Positions 33,183 to 42,177 are shown, counted from the stretch's first letter. The stretch is 64,000 nt of DNA from Ectopseudomonas guguanensis (GCF_900104265.1 NZ_FNJJ01000004.1:186001-250000), one strand, 5' to 3'. Notes: generated from the sequence alone by a model not told the origin. Translations and numbers: made by a program.

Positions 33183-33776
33183 TTACAGGCAGCCCTTGGT
33201 CGACGGCATCTGCCCGGCCATGCGCGGGTCCAGCTCCACCGCCATGCGCAGCGCACGGCCGAAGGCCTTGAACACGGTCTCGATCTGGTGGTGGGTGTTG
33301 TGCCCGCGCAGGTTGTCGATGTGCAGCGACACCAGCGCGTGGTTGACGAAGCCCTGGAAGAATTCCTGGAACAGGTCGACGTCGAAGTTGCCGACCACGG
33401 CGCGGGTGAACGGCACGTGCATCTGCAGGCCGGGGCGACCGGAGAAGTCGATCACCACGCGCGACAGCGCTTCGTCCAGCGGCACGTAGGAGTGGCCGTA
33501 GCGGGTCATGCCCTTCTTGTCGCCGACGGCCTTGGCGAAGGCCTGGCCGAGGGTGATGCCGACGTCCTCGACGGTGTGGTGGTCGTCGATATGCAGATCG
33601 CCCTTGCACTCGATATCGAGGTCGATCAGGCCATGACGGGCGATCTGGTCGAGCATGTGCTCGAGAAACGGCACGCCAATATCGAATTTGGCCTTGCCGG
33701 TGCCATCCAGGTTGATCGAGACCTTGACCTGGGTCTCCAGGGTGTTGCGCTCGACGAATGCCGTACGTTCGGCCAT
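33183..33776 (-). CDS. hisB: Imidazoleglycerol-phosphate dehydratase
   Basis: Manganese-dependent dehydratase of 197 aa, the single-function form without a histidinol-phosphatase part, as usual in pseudomonads. Metal-binding motifs: [27 protein letters not shown], and [13 protein letters not shown]. The ATG at 33776 starts [15 protein letters not shown]. It is the first gene of the minus-strand his run; a divergent FAD oxidoreductase gene lies upstream. Confidence 0.98.
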   Translation of the reverse strand: MAERTAFVERNTLETQVKVSINLDGTGKAKFDIGVPFLEHMLDQIARHGLIDLDIECKGDLHIDDHHTVEDVGITLGQAFAKAVGDKKGMTRYGHSYVPLDEALSRVVIDFSGRPGLQMHVPFTRAVVGNFDVDLFQEFFQGFVNHALVSLHIDNLRGHNTHHQIETVFKAFGRALRMAVELDPRMAGQMPSTKGCL

Positions 33777-33947
33777 CACCAGCTCCACGAATTGCCAACG
33801 GAAAAAGGCCAGCATTATAGGCGCGCCGGGGCCGCAACGGCTACCGGCGATGGTCGGATGAAGCGCGCAGACCGACATGCCCTTTCCCGAGAGCGCAACG
33901 TGGCTCTTGCTATGCTCCCGCCAACCAGCAAACACACCGTTAGAGCC

Positions 33948-35039
33948 ATGCACGAAGTCGATACCCTGATCATTGGCGCCGGCGCCCTCGGTCTGGCCTG
34001 CGCCGCCCGCCTGGGCAAACCCGATACGCTGATTCTGGAGGCCGAAGGGCTGATCGGCAGCCACACCTCCAGCCGCAACTCCGAGGTCATTCACGCCGGC
34101 CTCTATTATCCGCCCGGCTCGCTCAAGGCCGAGCTGTGCCTGGAGGGCCGCGAACGCCTGTACGCCTGGTGCAACCAACACGGCGTGGCGCACCGGCGGA
34201 TCGGCAAGCTGCTGGTGGCGGTGCAGGAGAGCGAAATCGGCAAGCTCGAGGCGCTGGCCGGCAATGCCGAGGCCTGTGGCGTAACGGATCTGCAGCAGAT
34301 CGACCAGCCACGCCTGCATGAGCTGGAACCGGCCCTGCGCGGCGCACGCGCCCTGCTCTCGCCGAGCACCGGCATCATCGACAGCCATGCCTATCTGCAG
34401 TCGCTGCTGGCGGTGGCGCAGAGCCGCGATGCACAGCTGGTGCTGCACAGCCGTGTCGAACGCCTGCAGCGCGACGGTGACGCCTGGATCGCCAGCGGCC
34501 ACAGCGCGGGCGAGGCCTTTACCCTGCGCGCACAACGGGTGATCAATGCCGGCGGCCCCTTCGCCCAGCGCCTGGCCCGCACCATCGAAGGCCTGCCGGT
34601 GCCGCCGCTGCACCTGTGCCAGGGTCGCTACTTCAGCTACAGCGGGCGTTCGCCATTCTCCCGGCTGATCTATCCGATGCCGGAGGCCAATACCGCCGGC
34701 CTGGGCATCCATGCCACCCTCGATCTGGCCGGGCAACTGCGCTTCGGCCCCGATGTGCACTGGCTGGAGACCCTCGATTACGCAGTCGACGAGAACCTGC
34801 GCGCGCCTTTCGCCGCCGCCGTCGCCCGCTACTTTCCGGCGCTCGACGCTGCCCGGCTGCAACCCGGCTATGCCGGCGTGCGCGCCAAGCTCAGCGGCCC
34901 CGGGGAACCGGCCGCCGACTTCCTGATCCAAACCCCTGCCGATCACCGCCTGCCCGGCCTGGTCAACCTGTTCGGCATCGAATCGCCAGGACTCACCGCC
35001 AGCCTGGCCATTGCCGAGCGGGTCGCCGGCGCCCTGTAA
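33948..35039 (+). CDS. FAD-dependent oxidoreductase, L-2-hydroxyglutarate dehydrogenase-like
   Basis: D-amino-acid-oxidase-type flavoprotein of 363 aa. An N-terminal dinucleotide-binding motif reads [18 protein letters not shown], followed by [21 protein letters not shown], the signature region of L-2-hydroxyglutarate dehydrogenases (HSRNSGVIHAGIYY type). [10 protein letters not shown] and [17 protein letters not shown] complete the fold. Expected reaction: oxidation of L-2-hydroxyglutarate or a similar 2-hydroxy acid to the oxo acid. At 363 aa it is somewhat shorter than the LhgO family norm of about 400-420 aa, so substrate assignment is tentative. The ATG at 33948 begins the Rossmann motif after two residues; no strong ribosome-binding site. 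Confidence 0.82.
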   Translation: MHEVDTLIIGAGALGLACAARLGKPDTLILEAEGLIGSHTSSRNSEVIHAGLYYPPGSLKAELCLEGRERLYAWCNQHGVAHRRIGKLLVAVQESEIGKLEALAGNAEACGVTDLQQIDQPRLHELEPALRGARALLSPSTGIIDSHAYLQSLLAVAQSRDAQLVLHSRVERLQRDGDAWIASGHSAGEAFTLRAQRVINAGGPFAQRLARTIEGLPVPPLHLCQGRYFSYSGRSPFSRLIYPMPEANTAGLGIHATLDLAGQLRFGPDVHWLETLDYAVDENLRAPFAAAVARYFPALDAARLQPGYAGVRAKLSGPGEPAADFLIQTPADHRLPGLVNLFGIESPGLTASLAIAERVAGAL

Positions 35040-35042
35040 GGC

Positions 35043-35048
35043 TATAAT
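35043..35048 (+). promoter_or_regulatory. Candidate -10 element for the asmA operon
   Basis: TATAAT lies 73 bases before the asmA ATG and 4 bases after the stop of the previous gene. No good -35 is seen at 16-18 bases, so confidence is limited. Confidence 0.4.
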
Positions 35049-35120
35049 CGGCGCCCATTATCGACGGCTGCGCCTCCACTGGCTGCCCGCAATTTTCGTC
35101 ATCGAAACAAGGACTCGTCC

Positions 35121-37346
35121 ATGAAAGCGCTCGGCAAGATCCTGGGCCTCTTCCTTCTCGGCTTGCTGCTGATCGTAGTGGCATTGCTGTTCGCCCTGAC
35201 CCATCTGTTCGACCCCAACGACTACAAGGACGAGATCCGCCAGATCGCCCGCGACAAGGCCAACCTCGAGCTGCAGCTCAGGGGCGATATCGGCTGGAGC
35301 CTGTTCCCCTGGCTGGGTCTGGAGCTGACCGACGCCACCCTGGCCAGCGCCGACACGCCGGACAAGCCCTTCGCCGACCTGCGCATGATCGGCCTCTCGG
35401 TGCGCGTGATGCCGCTGCTGCGCAAGGAGGTGCAGATGAGCGACATCCGTGTCGACGGCCTCAACCTCAACCTGCAGCGCGACGACAAGGGCCATGGCAA
35501 CTGGGAAGGGGTCGGCCGCCCGGCCCAGGCCAGCACCACGCAACCAGCGCCCAGCGAACCCGCACCGAGTGAAGATGCGCCGCCGAGCCAGCCGAGCGAA
35601 AAGCCGGCCGGCCAGCCGGTCAAGCTGGATATCGACAGCCTGACCCTGAGCAACTCGCGCATCGACTACAGCGACGCGCAGAAGGGCCAGCAATTCACCG
35701 TCGAGAATATCGAGCTGAAAACCGGCGCGATTCGCGAAGGCGCCAGCATTCCGGTCAAGTTCAGCGCCTTCTTCGGCACCAACCAGCCGGTGCTGCGTGC
35801 GCGCAGCGAGGTCGAAGGTCAGCTGCGTTTCGACCGCGCGCTCAAGCGCTACCAGTTCGAAGACCTCAAGCTGGCCGGCGAAGCGTCCGGCGAACCGCTC
35901 AAGGGCAAGACCCTGAACTTCTCCGCCCAGGGCCAGTTGCTGCTCGACCAGGCGGCCAACATCGCCGAATGGAACGGCCTCAAGCTTTCCGCCAACCAGT
36001 TGCGCGCGCTCGGTGAGATCAAGGCGCGCGAGCTCGGCGAGGACGCCAAGATCTCCGGCGGGCTGTCCATCGCCTCACTCAATCTGCGCGAGTTCCTCGA
36101 TGGCATCGGCGTCGAATTGCCGCCCATGCAGGCCAGCGATGCCCTGAACCAGTTCGAACTGGTCAGCCGCCTGAACGGTTCGAGCAAGGGCATGATTCTC
36201 GAGGAGCTCAACCTCAAGCTCGACGGCAGCACCTTCACCGGCAAGCTCGGCGTGGCCGACTTCGCCAGGCAGGCGCTGCGCGCCGACCTCAAGGGCGACA
36301 AGCTCGACCTCGATCGCTACCTGCCACCGAAAGCCAAAGACAGTGCCGGTACCGCACGCAAGGCCGAGGTCAAGGAAAGCATCGCCGACGCCGGCAAGGA
36401 CGGCACCACCCCGCTGCCCAATGCCCCGACCCAGCAGGCCTGGAGCAACGAGAAAGTGCTGCCGGTGGATCAATTGCGCAAACTCGACCTGCAGCTGGCG
36501 CTGAGCCTCGGCCAGCTCACCTACGACAAGCAGCCCTTCACCGACGTCAACCTCAAGGCCAATGGTCGTGGCGGCCTGATCACCCTGGAGGAAGTGCGCG
36601 GCAAGATGCAGGGCGGCAGTTTCGTCGGCAATGGCCGCATCGACGTGCGCCAGGCCGAGCCGATGATCAGCGTGGAAAAACGCCTCAGCCGCATGCCGCT
36701 GGAGCCGCTGCTGAAGAAGGACGATCAGTCGTCGCCGATCAAGGGCCTGCTCGATCTGGATGCCAAGTTCAACACCCGCGGCAACAGCCAGAAGGAGTGG
36801 GTCGAGGCGCTCAACGGCAACGCCAGCTTCGTCCTCAACGATGGCGTGCTGGTCGACGCCAATCTCGAACAGCAGCTGTGCCGCGGCATCGCCACCCTCA
36901 ACCGCAAGTCGCTGAGCAACCCGCCAACCGGCAAGGACACCCCCTTCCGCGAACTCAAGGGCAGCCTCAGCGTGCGCGACGGTGTCGCCCACAACCCGGA
37001 CCTCAAGGCCCAGGTGCCGGGCCTGGCGGTCAGCGGCAACGGCGACCTCGACCTGCGCGTGCTCGGCCTCGACTACAAGGTGGGTATCACCCTGGAAGGG
37101 GACCAGCGCGAAATGCCCGACCCGGCCTGCCAGGTCAACGAGCGCTACGTCGGCATCGAATGGCCGCTGCGCTGCCGCGGTCCGCTGGAGCTGGGCGCCA
37201 AGGCCTGCCGTCTGGATCAGGACGGGCTCGGCAAGATCGCCGCACGCCTGGCTGGCAACAAGCTGACCGAGAAGCTGGAAGAGAAGCTCGGCGATAAGGT
37301 CAGCCCGGATCTGAAAGACGCACTCAAAGGCCTGTTCAACCGATGA
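35121..37346 (+). CDS. asmA: AsmA family protein
   Basis: Inner-membrane-anchored protein of 741 aa with one N-terminal helix ([20 protein letters not shown]) and a large periplasmic part. [23 protein letters not shown] and [21 protein letters not shown] form the AsmA N-terminal signature, and a C-terminal conserved part contains [20 protein letters not shown] and [16 protein letters not shown]. AsmA-like proteins belong to the bridge-type lipid transfer proteins that influence outer membrane assembly. A Pro/Ser/Glu-rich insert lies around residues 135-170. The stop overlaps the mutY start (ATGA). Confidence 0.93.
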   Translation: MKALGKILGLFLLGLLLIVVALLFALTHLFDPNDYKDEIRQIARDKANLELQLRGDIGWSLFPWLGLELTDATLASADTPDKPFADLRMIGLSVRVMPLLRKEVQMSDIRVDGLNLNLQRDDKGHGNWEGVGRPAQASTTQPAPSEPAPSEDAPPSQPSEKPAGQPVKLDIDSLTLSNSRIDYSDAQKGQQFTVENIELKTGAIREGASIPVKFSAFFGTNQPVLRARSEVEGQLRFDRALKRYQFEDLKLAGEASGEPLKGKTLNFSAQGQLLLDQAANIAEWNGLKLSANQLRALGEIKARELGEDAKISGGLSIASLNLREFLDGIGVELPPMQASDALNQFELVSRLNGSSKGMILEELNLKLDGSTFTGKLGVADFARQALRADLKGDKLDLDRYLPPKAKDSAGTARKAEVKESIADAGKDGTTPLPNAPTQQAWSNEKVLPVDQLRKLDLQLALSLGQLTYDKQPFTDVNLKANGRGGLITLEEVRGKMQGGSFVGNGRIDVRQAEPMISVEKRLSRMPLEPLLKKDDQSSPIKGLLDLDAKFNTRGNSQKEWVEALNGNASFVLNDGVLVDANLEQQLCRGIATLNRKSLSNPPTGKDTPFRELKGSLSVRDGVAHNPDLKAQVPGLAVSGNGDLDLRVLGLDYKVGITLEGDQREMPDPACQVNERYVGIEWPLRCRGPLELGAKACRLDQDGLGKIAARLAGNKLTEKLEEKLGDKVSPDLKDALKGLFNR

Positions 37347-38410
37347 GTCCGGAGCAGTTCAACAACGCCGTGCTGGCCTGGTACGACCAGCACGGGCGCA
37401 AGGATCTGCCCTGGCAGCAGAACATCACCCCGTATCGCGTCTGGGTTTCGGAAATCATGCTGCAGCAGACCCAGGTCAGCACTGTGCTCGGCTACTTCGA
37501 TCGCTTTATGGCCGCACTGCCGACCGTGAAGGACCTGGCCGAAGCGCCCGAGGATGAAGTGCTGCACCTGTGGACCGGCCTGGGCTACTACACCCGCGCG
37601 CGCAACCTGCAGAAAACCGCGCAGATCATCATGCGCGAGCACGACGGCGAGTTCCCCCGCAGCGTCGAGGCGCTGGCCGAGCTGCCCGGCATCGGCCGCT
37701 CCACCGCCGGCGCCATCGCCAGCCTGAGCATGGGCGTGCGTGCACCGATCCTCGACGGCAACGTCAAGCGCGTGCTGGCACGCTACGTGGCTCAGGAGGG
37801 CTACCCAGGCGAGCCGAAGGTGGCCAAGCAGCTGTGGGACGTCGCCGAGCGCCTCACCCCGCACGAACGGGTCGGCCACTACACCCAGGCGATGATGGAC
37901 CTCGGCGCCACCCTCTGCACCCGCAGCAAACCCACCTGCCTGCTGTGCCCGGTGCGCAGCGGCTGCCAGGCGCATCTGCTCGGCCTGGAAATCCGCTACC
38001 CGGTGCCCAAGCCGCGCAAGATGCTGCCGCAGAAGCGCACTCTGATGCCGCTGCTGGTCAACGCCGCCGGCGACATCCTGCTCTATCGCCGCCCCTCCAC
38101 CGGACTATGGGGCGGGCTGTGGAGCCTGCCGGAACTGGATGACCTGTCTCAGCTCGACGAGCTCGCCCAGCAACAACAGCTCGAGCTTGGCGAGCGCCAA
38201 GAGCTGGAAGGCCTGACCCACACCTTCAGCCACTTCCAGCTGGCCATCGAACCCTGGATGGTGCGAGTGACCGAGCAGCCGAGCCGCGTGGCCGAGGGCG
38301 ACTGGCTCTGGTATAACCTCGCCACCCCGCCGCGCCTGGGCCTCGCCGCCCCGGTGAAGAAGTTGCTGAAACGCGCGGCGCAAGCCATTACCGCTGGAGA
38401 ACCGACATGA
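37343..38410 (+). CDS. mutY: A/G-specific adenine glycosylase
   Basis: DNA repair glycosylase of 355 aa that removes adenine mispaired with 8-oxoguanine. Catalytic Glu37 in SEIMLQQTQ, the helix-hairpin-helix [13 protein letters not shown] with catalytic Asp138 in [10 protein letters not shown], and the 4Fe-4S ligands C192, C199, C202 and C208. The C-terminal Nudix-like 8-oxoG recognition domain starts near residue 235 ([19 protein letters not shown]). Overlaps asmA by 4 bases at its start and yggX by 4 bases at its end, a tight operon. Confidence 0.98.
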   Translation: MSPEQFNNAVLAWYDQHGRKDLPWQQNITPYRVWVSEIMLQQTQVSTVLGYFDRFMAALPTVKDLAEAPEDEVLHLWTGLGYYTRARNLQKTAQIIMREHDGEFPRSVEALAELPGIGRSTAGAIASLSMGVRAPILDGNVKRVLARYVAQEGYPGEPKVAKQLWDVAERLTPHERVGHYTQAMMDLGATLCTRSKPTCLLCPVRSGCQAHLLGLEIRYPVPKPRKMLPQKRTLMPLLVNAAGDILLYRRPSTGLWGGLWSLPELDDLSQLDELAQQQQLELGERQELEGLTHTFSHFQLAIEPWMVRVTEQPSRVAEGDWLWYNLATPPRLGLAAPVKKLLKRAAQAITAGEPT

Positions 38411-38679
38411 CCCGCACCGTGCTGTGCCGCAAATACAAACAGGAACTGCCCGGCCTGGATCGCGCGCCCTACCCCGGCCCCAAGGGCGAAGACATCTTCG
38501 CCAACGTATCCAAGCAGGCCTGGGACGAATGGCAGAAGCACCAGACCATGCTAATCAACGAGCGTCGTCTGAACATGATGAACGCCGAAGACCGCAAGTT
38601 CCTGCAGACCGAGATGGACAAGTTCCTCTCCGGCGAGGAATACGCCCAGGCCGAAGGCTACGTACCGCCGAGCGAGTAA
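38407..38679 (+). CDS. yggX: Oxidative damage protection / Fe(II) trafficking protein
   Basis: Small cytosolic protein of 90 aa of the YggX family, which protects iron-sulfur clusters from oxidative damage. [18 protein letters not shown] carries the conserved Cys7, followed by [19 protein letters not shown] and [19 protein letters not shown]. It is the third gene of the asmA-mutY-yggX operon, coupled to mutY by an ATGA overlap; mutY-yggX adjacency is common and links two oxidative-damage functions. Confidence 0.98.
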   Translation: MTRTVLCRKYKQELPGLDRAPYPGPKGEDIFANVSKQAWDEWQKHQTMLINERRLNMMNAEDRKFLQTEMDKFLSGEEYAQAEGYVPPSE

Positions 38680-38682
38680 GAG

Positions 38683-38761
38683 GTAGGGTGCACGGCTTCA
38701 AGTAGGGTGCGCCATGCGCACCAGCCGTCGGCTCTCGATAGCGGTGCGCACGGCACACCCT
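38683..38761. repeat. GTAGGGTG-type repeats after yggX
   Basis: GTAGGGTGC occurs at 38683 and again at 38702, where it continues GCCATGCGCACC and is closed by GGTGCGCACGGCACACCC near 38760. Same dispersed family as at 2323, 8765 and 27917. Confidence 0.65.
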
Positions 38762-38813
38762 CCCCTCACGAACCTAAGCGCCCGAAATAATTAAATATTT
38801 TTCAAACCCGCGC

Positions 38814-38842
38814 TTGACACTGATCCTTCAAATCCGTCTAAT
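38814..38842 (+). promoter_or_regulatory. Promoter of tRNA-Phe
   Basis: TTGACA (38814-38819), a 17-base spacer and TCTAAT (38837-38842) stand 12 bases before the tRNA. An A/T-rich stretch at about 38785-38805 could be an UP element. Confidence 0.88.
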
Positions 38843-38854
38843 AGCGCCCCGTTG

Positions 38855-38930
38855 GCCCAGGTAGCTCAGTTGGTAGAGCAGGGGATTGAAAATCCCCGTG
38901 TCGGCGGTTCGATTCCGTCCCTGGGCACCA
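38855..38930 (+). tRNA. tRNA-Phe (GAA)
   Basis: A 76-base cloverleaf: acceptor GCCCAGG with its complement CCTGGGC, D-loop AGCTCAGTTGGTAGAGC, anticodon stem GGGGA / TCCCC with anticodon GAA at 38888-38890, T-loop GGTTCGATTC, and an encoded CCA end. A terminator follows at once. The 3' end of tRNA genes is a typical integration site, and the next 2.3 kb look like remnants of an integrated element. Confidence 0.98.
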
Positions 38931-38939
38931 TGAATACCG

Positions 38940-38971
38940 AAACCCCCGATGCTACTGGTGTCGGGGGTTTT
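38940..38971 (+). terminator. Terminator of tRNA-Phe
   Basis: AAACCCCCGA (38940-38949) pairs with TCGGGGGTTT (38961-38970), loop of 11 bases, followed by TCTGTTT. Confidence 0.85.
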
Positions 38972-39035
38972 CTGTTTATAGAGCCCCAAGTTGCGCCCTC
39001 ATGGTCGTACAAAGGAGGCGCACAAATTGGGTGCC

Positions 39036-39161
39036 ATGCCACAGCCGTTTCAGCACCCAAAAAGACCGGGGTCTTACTACCACCGCAAGACCATCCCTAA
39101 GCCCCCTCGCCCGATGATGGGTCGCGGACGTGAGTGGAAGGTATCCGATCTCTCGACAGCG
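39036..39161 (+). pseudogene. Decayed N-terminal fragment of a phage-type tyrosine integrase
   Basis: The reading frame from the ATG at 39036 gives MPQPFQHPKRPGSYYHRKTI and then PKPPRPMMGRGREWKVSDLS. This resembles the N-terminal DUF6538-like start of tyrosine integrases (QPFKHPKTGVYYFRKRVPADLRP type). After about 42 residues the frame loses resemblance, and no catalytic part exists before the next gene. AAAGGAGG lies some 17 bases before the ATG. Its place just after tRNA-Phe is where an island integrase is expected. The resemblance is read by eye and should be treated as probable, not proven. Confidence 0.5.
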
Positions 39162-39226
39162 CGGTTAGATCTGCGACCACCCATCACATTGACGAACGGG
39201 CTATCTACAAATAACGTAAAGTTCAC

Positions 39227-39241
39227 CGCCCTAAGAGGGCG
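39227..39241. promoter_or_regulatory. Perfect short palindrome in the leader of the HTH-protease unit
   Basis: CGCCCT-AAG-AGGGCG, a 6-bp perfect inverted repeat, lies between the candidate promoter and the Shine-Dalgarno of the first small ORF. It could be the operator for the HTH protein encoded downstream, or a leader hairpin. Confidence 0.4.
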
Positions 39242-39268
39242 CTTTGAGATGAGCCAAGGAGAAGGGCC

Positions 39269-39364
39269 ATGCCAGATAGCTATGATCGAATCAGGCCGAA
39301 CACATCTGCTGGCAATGCCGTCAAAGACCCTACTTACCTCTTCGACTCGCTCGTACTGCCATGA
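39269..39364 (+). CDS. 31-aa small ORF coupled to the HTH-protease gene
   Basis: Codes for a 31-residue peptide beginning MPDSYDRIRPNTSAGNAVKD. A perfect AAGGAG (39256-39261) lies 7 bases before its ATG. Its TGA overlaps the ATG of the next gene (ATGA at 39361-39364), and that gene has no Shine-Dalgarno of its own that I can see, so it may depend on translation of this ORF. No domain is recognisable. It could be a leader peptide for coupling, a small third component, or the shortened remains of a longer gene. Confidence 0.55.
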   Translation: MPDSYDRIRPNTSAGNAVKDPTYLFDSLVLP

Positions 39365-40497
39365 CCCAAGCAGCCTTGGTAAATCCGACCATTCTCACAT
39401 GGTCCCGCGAACGCGCAGGCCTGTCTACTGAACAGGTCGCCAAGAAGCTTCCCGTTAAACCTGAGAGCGTCAAAAAATGGGAAGCAGGAGAGGCAAAGCC
39501 TACGTTCTTACAGGCTCAAAAGTGGGCAAATGTTGCTCATATCCCTTTTGGCTTTCTCTTTCTTCCAAAGCCTCCGGCAGAAGAACTTCCTCTACCAGAC
39601 CTGAGAACAGTACGAGGAATCGCTCCTGAGCAGCCCAGCCTTAACCTGCTGGACACAGTAAAAGATGCCATACGTAAGCAAGACTGGTACCTTGAATACC
39701 TTCAAGACCAACAGCGTGAAGAGCTGCCCTTCGTGGGTCGATTTACGCCTCAATCCCCAGTAAAAGCAGTTGTAGCCGACATGCGCGCAACCCTGGGAGT
39801 TAACCCTGATGCTGCACGCCTGGATTACGACAAATATAGCCGCGCACTCATCAAGGCAGCAGAAGATGTCGGCGTGCTTGTAATGCGTAGCGGCATTGCC
39901 CTTGGGAACACTCACCGTAAATTAGAGGTTGATGAATTTCGTGGCTTTGCTATCAGCAATGCGTACGCACCAGTTGTTTTCATCAACAGCGCTGATGTAC
40001 CGACCGCACGCCTCTTTACGCTAATGCACGAGCTTGCCCATATATGGATCGGTAGCAGTGGTGTTTCTGATGGAAATACAGCGGCAGGCAGAGAAGAGGA
40101 GCGTTTCTGCAACGCAGTAGCCGGTGAGTTCCTCGCCCCAGAAGACCTATTCCGAGCAGCTTGGAATGCCCAAATTGACTGGGAGGATAATCTTGCCCCC
40201 CTGTCCACGCGCTTCCATCTCAGCAAGCTGGCCATAGGCCGTCGAGCGCTTGATCTTAGGTACATTACCCAGCATCAATACAGTGCCTATTATCGACGTG
40301 TCCTCAAAGATTTTCAGGACAAAGAAGGCGGCATGGGCGACTATTACAGGAATGCGACTGCAAAGAATAGCGCGCGCCTAAGTAGAGCAGTATTAAACGA
40401 AGCACTGAGCGGCCGACTGCTGTTACGAGACGCAGGGCTCATCCTGGGAGTCCAGCCGGCCAAGTTAAGGACACTCGCCAATAAGCTCACGGAATGA
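39361..40497 (+). CDS. HTH (Xre) - ImmA/IrrE-type zinc protease fusion
   Basis: Protein of 378 aa. The N-terminal Xre-type HTH (about 10-60: LTWSRERAGLSTEQVAKKL, VKKWEAGEAKPT) is joined to an ImmA/IrrE (COG2856) metallopeptidase domain, with the zinc motif HELAH at 223-227 and a downstream acidic ligand region in EEERFCNAVAGEFLAP. The C-terminal part is helical. Proteins of this type either cleave repressors or act as antitoxin-like partners. The following gene is DUF4411, a pairing predicted to be a toxin-antitoxin system. It starts inside the stop of the 31-codon ORF and overlaps the next gene by 4 bases. Codon and base use are more A+T-rich than neighbours, consistent with transfer. Confidence 0.88.
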   Translation: MTQAALVNPTILTWSRERAGLSTEQVAKKLPVKPESVKKWEAGEAKPTFLQAQKWANVAHIPFGFLFLPKPPAEELPLPDLRTVRGIAPEQPSLNLLDTVKDAIRKQDWYLEYLQDQQREELPFVGRFTPQSPVKAVVADMRATLGVNPDAARLDYDKYSRALIKAAEDVGVLVMRSGIALGNTHRKLEVDEFRGFAISNAYAPVVFINSADVPTARLFTLMHELAHIWIGSSGVSDGNTAAGREEERFCNAVAGEFLAPEDLFRAAWNAQIDWEDNLAPLSTRFHLSKLAIGRRALDLRYITQHQYSAYYRRVLKDFQDKEGGMGDYYRNATAKNSARLSRAVLNEALSGRLLLRDAGLILGVQPAKLRTLANKLTE

Positions 40498-40994
40498 AGC
40501 ATCTACTCGACGCGAATACTCTAATTGAAGCCAAGAACCGCTACTACGGTATGGCCTTCTGCCCTGCCTTCTGGCAATGGTTGCTCTTGCAGAACCAAGC
40601 ACTGGAGTTAGCCAGCATTACATCTGTGATGGATGAGATAGCCAAAGGCAAAGACGAGTTGGCGGAATGGACTGCTAAAAACCCTGAGTTCTTCCACGCT
40701 ATCAGCGATGAACAGACACAAGCCGCCTACATAGATGTCGCTGCGCATGTAGCGCAATTGGCGCCCAACATGAAGCCAGGAGCACTTGAAGAATTTCTGT
40801 CTGGAGCAGACCCGTGGCTGATCGCCAAAGCCATATGCACAGGGGCTACAGTGGTTACCCACGAAGTCCTAAATCTGGAAGTGAAACGAAAATTTATTAT
40901 CCCCAACGTCTGCGAACACTTTCAGGTCCCTTATATGAATACGTTCGAGCTGCTCCACACCCTGGACGCGAAATTCGTCCTACCAAATCAATAG
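40494..40994 (+). CDS. DUF4411 (PIN-like) protein, probable toxin
   Basis: Protein of 166 aa with PIN-domain character. Acidic residues stand at the expected places: D6 in LLDANTLIEAKNRYY, E48 in SVMDEIAKGKDEL, D106 in SGADPWLIAKA, followed by a strand ATVVTHE. PIN domains are metal-dependent ribonucleases and often toxins. The ATG overlaps the stop of the HTH-ImmA gene (ATGA), so the two are made together, which fits a toxin with its regulator or antitoxin. RNase activity is inferred from the family, not shown. Confidence 0.85.
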   Translation: MKHLLDANTLIEAKNRYYGMAFCPAFWQWLLLQNQALELASITSVMDEIAKGKDELAEWTAKNPEFFHAISDEQTQAAYIDVAAHVAQLAPNMKPGALEEFLSGADPWLIAKAICTGATVVTHEVLNLEVKRKFIIPNVCEHFQVPYMNTFELLHTLDAKFVLPNQ

Positions 40995-41388
40995 CCCTGT
41001 GGGCTTGGTGTCCCTTGCCTCGTAGCAGCGCAACCGAATAATCGCTATCTCGCCTCAAACACGGGTGAGCTCAGCGCAAATACAGGTGACTTGCCCTGTA
41101 AATACGAGTGACCTCGGTGCAAATACGAGTGACCTCTCCTATGCATTGCTCAAAATACAAACGACGCCTCGATGAGGCGGTCGCGCAGAATTTGAACGAC
41201 ATACGCTGATTGGCTCGTTTTGCATCCGCGCGACAAGCACCTGCAACCAGGCGACACCCTGACTGTAGAGCAAGCCATAGGCCAGCAAACGGCTTGGCGG
41301 TCACGGAAACGCTATGCTAGCTTGGCCGCCAGCCAGGACGGCCAGCAGCACGCCGGAGCGCTTTCGAAGAAGAAGAGGATCACACCCC
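40995..41388. other. Intergenic stretch after the HTH-protease/DUF4411 unit
   Basis: Contains the tandem repeats at 41055-41140, a short perfect inverted repeat CGCCTCGATGAGGCG near 41165, and the leader of the ABC transporter operon. No supported gene. I did not find a second copy of the tRNA-Phe 3' end here, so the right border of the supposed element is not defined. Confidence 0.55.
41055..41140. repeat. Four short tandem repeats, 21-23 bp period
   Basis: Units start near 41055, 41076, 41098 and 41120 and share the core (C/T)AAATAC(G/A)(A/G)GTGAC. The last two are almost identical (AAATACGAGTGACCTC). They resemble iterons or the multiple binding sites at the ends of some insertion elements such as the IS21 family. 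No transposase gene is present. Confidence 0.7.
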
Positions 41389-42162
41389 ATGGCCGAGGCG
41401 ACGCCCGCGCTGGAAATCCGCAACCTGCACAAACGCTACGGCGACCTCGAAGTGCTCAAGGGCATTTCCCTGACGGCCAAAGACGGCGACGTCATCTCCA
41501 TTCTCGGCTCCTCCGGCTCCGGCAAGTCCACCTTCCTGCGCTGCATCAACCTGCTGGAAAACCCGCATCAGGGTCAGATCTTCGTCGCCGGCGAGGAGCT
41601 CAAGCTCAAGGCCGCGAAGAACGGCGAACTGATTGCCGCCGACAACAAGCAGATCAACCGCCTGCGCAGCGAGATCGGTTTCGTCTTCCAGAATTTCAAC
41701 CTGTGGCCGCACATGAGCGTGCTCGACAACATCATCGAGGCGCCGCGCCGCGTGCTCGGCCAGAGCAAGGCCGAGGCCATCGAGGTGGCCGAGGTGCTGC
41801 TGGCCAAGGTCGGCATCGCCGACAAGCGTCACGTCTACCCCAACCAGCTGTCCGGCGGCCAGCAACAGCGCGCGGCCATCGCCCGCACCCTGGCCATGCA
41901 GCCGAAGGTGATCCTGTTCGACGAGCCCACCTCGGCACTGGACCCGGAGATGGTACAAGAAGTGCTTAACGTGATTCGCGCGCTTGCCGATGAAGGTCGC
42001 ACCATGCTGCTGGTCACCCATGAAATGAGTTTCGCTCGCCAGGTATCCAGCGAGGTGGTGTTCCTCCACCAGGGCCTGGTCGAGGAACAGGGGCCACCCG
42101 CCCAGGTGTTTGACAACCCGCAATCGGCACGCTGTAAACAATTCATGTCCAGCAATCGCTAA
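41389..42162 (+). CDS. Basic amino-acid ABC transporter ATPase
   Basis: ATP-binding subunit of 257 aa of a polar/basic amino-acid importer (HisP/AotP-like). Walker A GSSGSGKST, signature LSGGQQQR, Walker B VILFDEPTSALDPE, and the switch His in LLVTHEMSFARQV. The insert ELKLKAAKNGELIAADNKQI is typical of HisP-type ATPases. The ATG at 41389 has AGAGGA upstream. First gene of a four-gene unit (ATPase, binding protein, two permeases) that corresponds to PA5152-PA5155 as I recall. Confidence 0.95.
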   Translation: MAEATPALEIRNLHKRYGDLEVLKGISLTAKDGDVISILGSSGSGKSTFLRCINLLENPHQGQIFVAGEELKLKAAKNGELIAADNKQINRLRSEIGFVFQNFNLWPHMSVLDNIIEAPRRVLGQSKAEAIEVAEVLLAKVGIADKRHVYPNQLSGGQQQRAAIARTLAMQPKVILFDEPTSALDPEMVQEVLNVIRALADEGRTMLLVTHEMSFARQVSSEVVFLHQGLVEEQGPPAQVFDNPQSARCKQFMSSNR

Positions 42163-42177
42163 CACGGAGCAACATGC

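Larger units (their letters stand above)
38931..39268. other. Intergenic stretch between tRNA-Phe and the coupled three-gene unit
   Basis: Holds the tRNA terminator, the integrase-like fragment, a candidate weak promoter (TTGACG at 39189, TAACGT at 39212) and a perfect short hairpin at 39227-39241. No intact gene longer than the fragment is supported. Base composition is more A+T-rich than the flanking core genes. Confidence 0.6.

Noticed and set aside
38991..39431. Treating the 146-codon frame after tRNA-Phe as an intact gene
   Set aside because: Only the first 40 or so residues after 39036 look like an integrase; the rest runs through the leader and start of the HTH gene and is not conserved-looking.
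41055..41140. CRISPR array
   Set aside because: Repeats are adjacent with no spacers, only four units, and no cas genes.
38855..41388. attL/attR duplication of the tRNA-Phe 3' end
   Set aside because: No second copy of the terminal 15-20 bases of the tRNA was found before the ABC operon, so borders of the element stay undefined.
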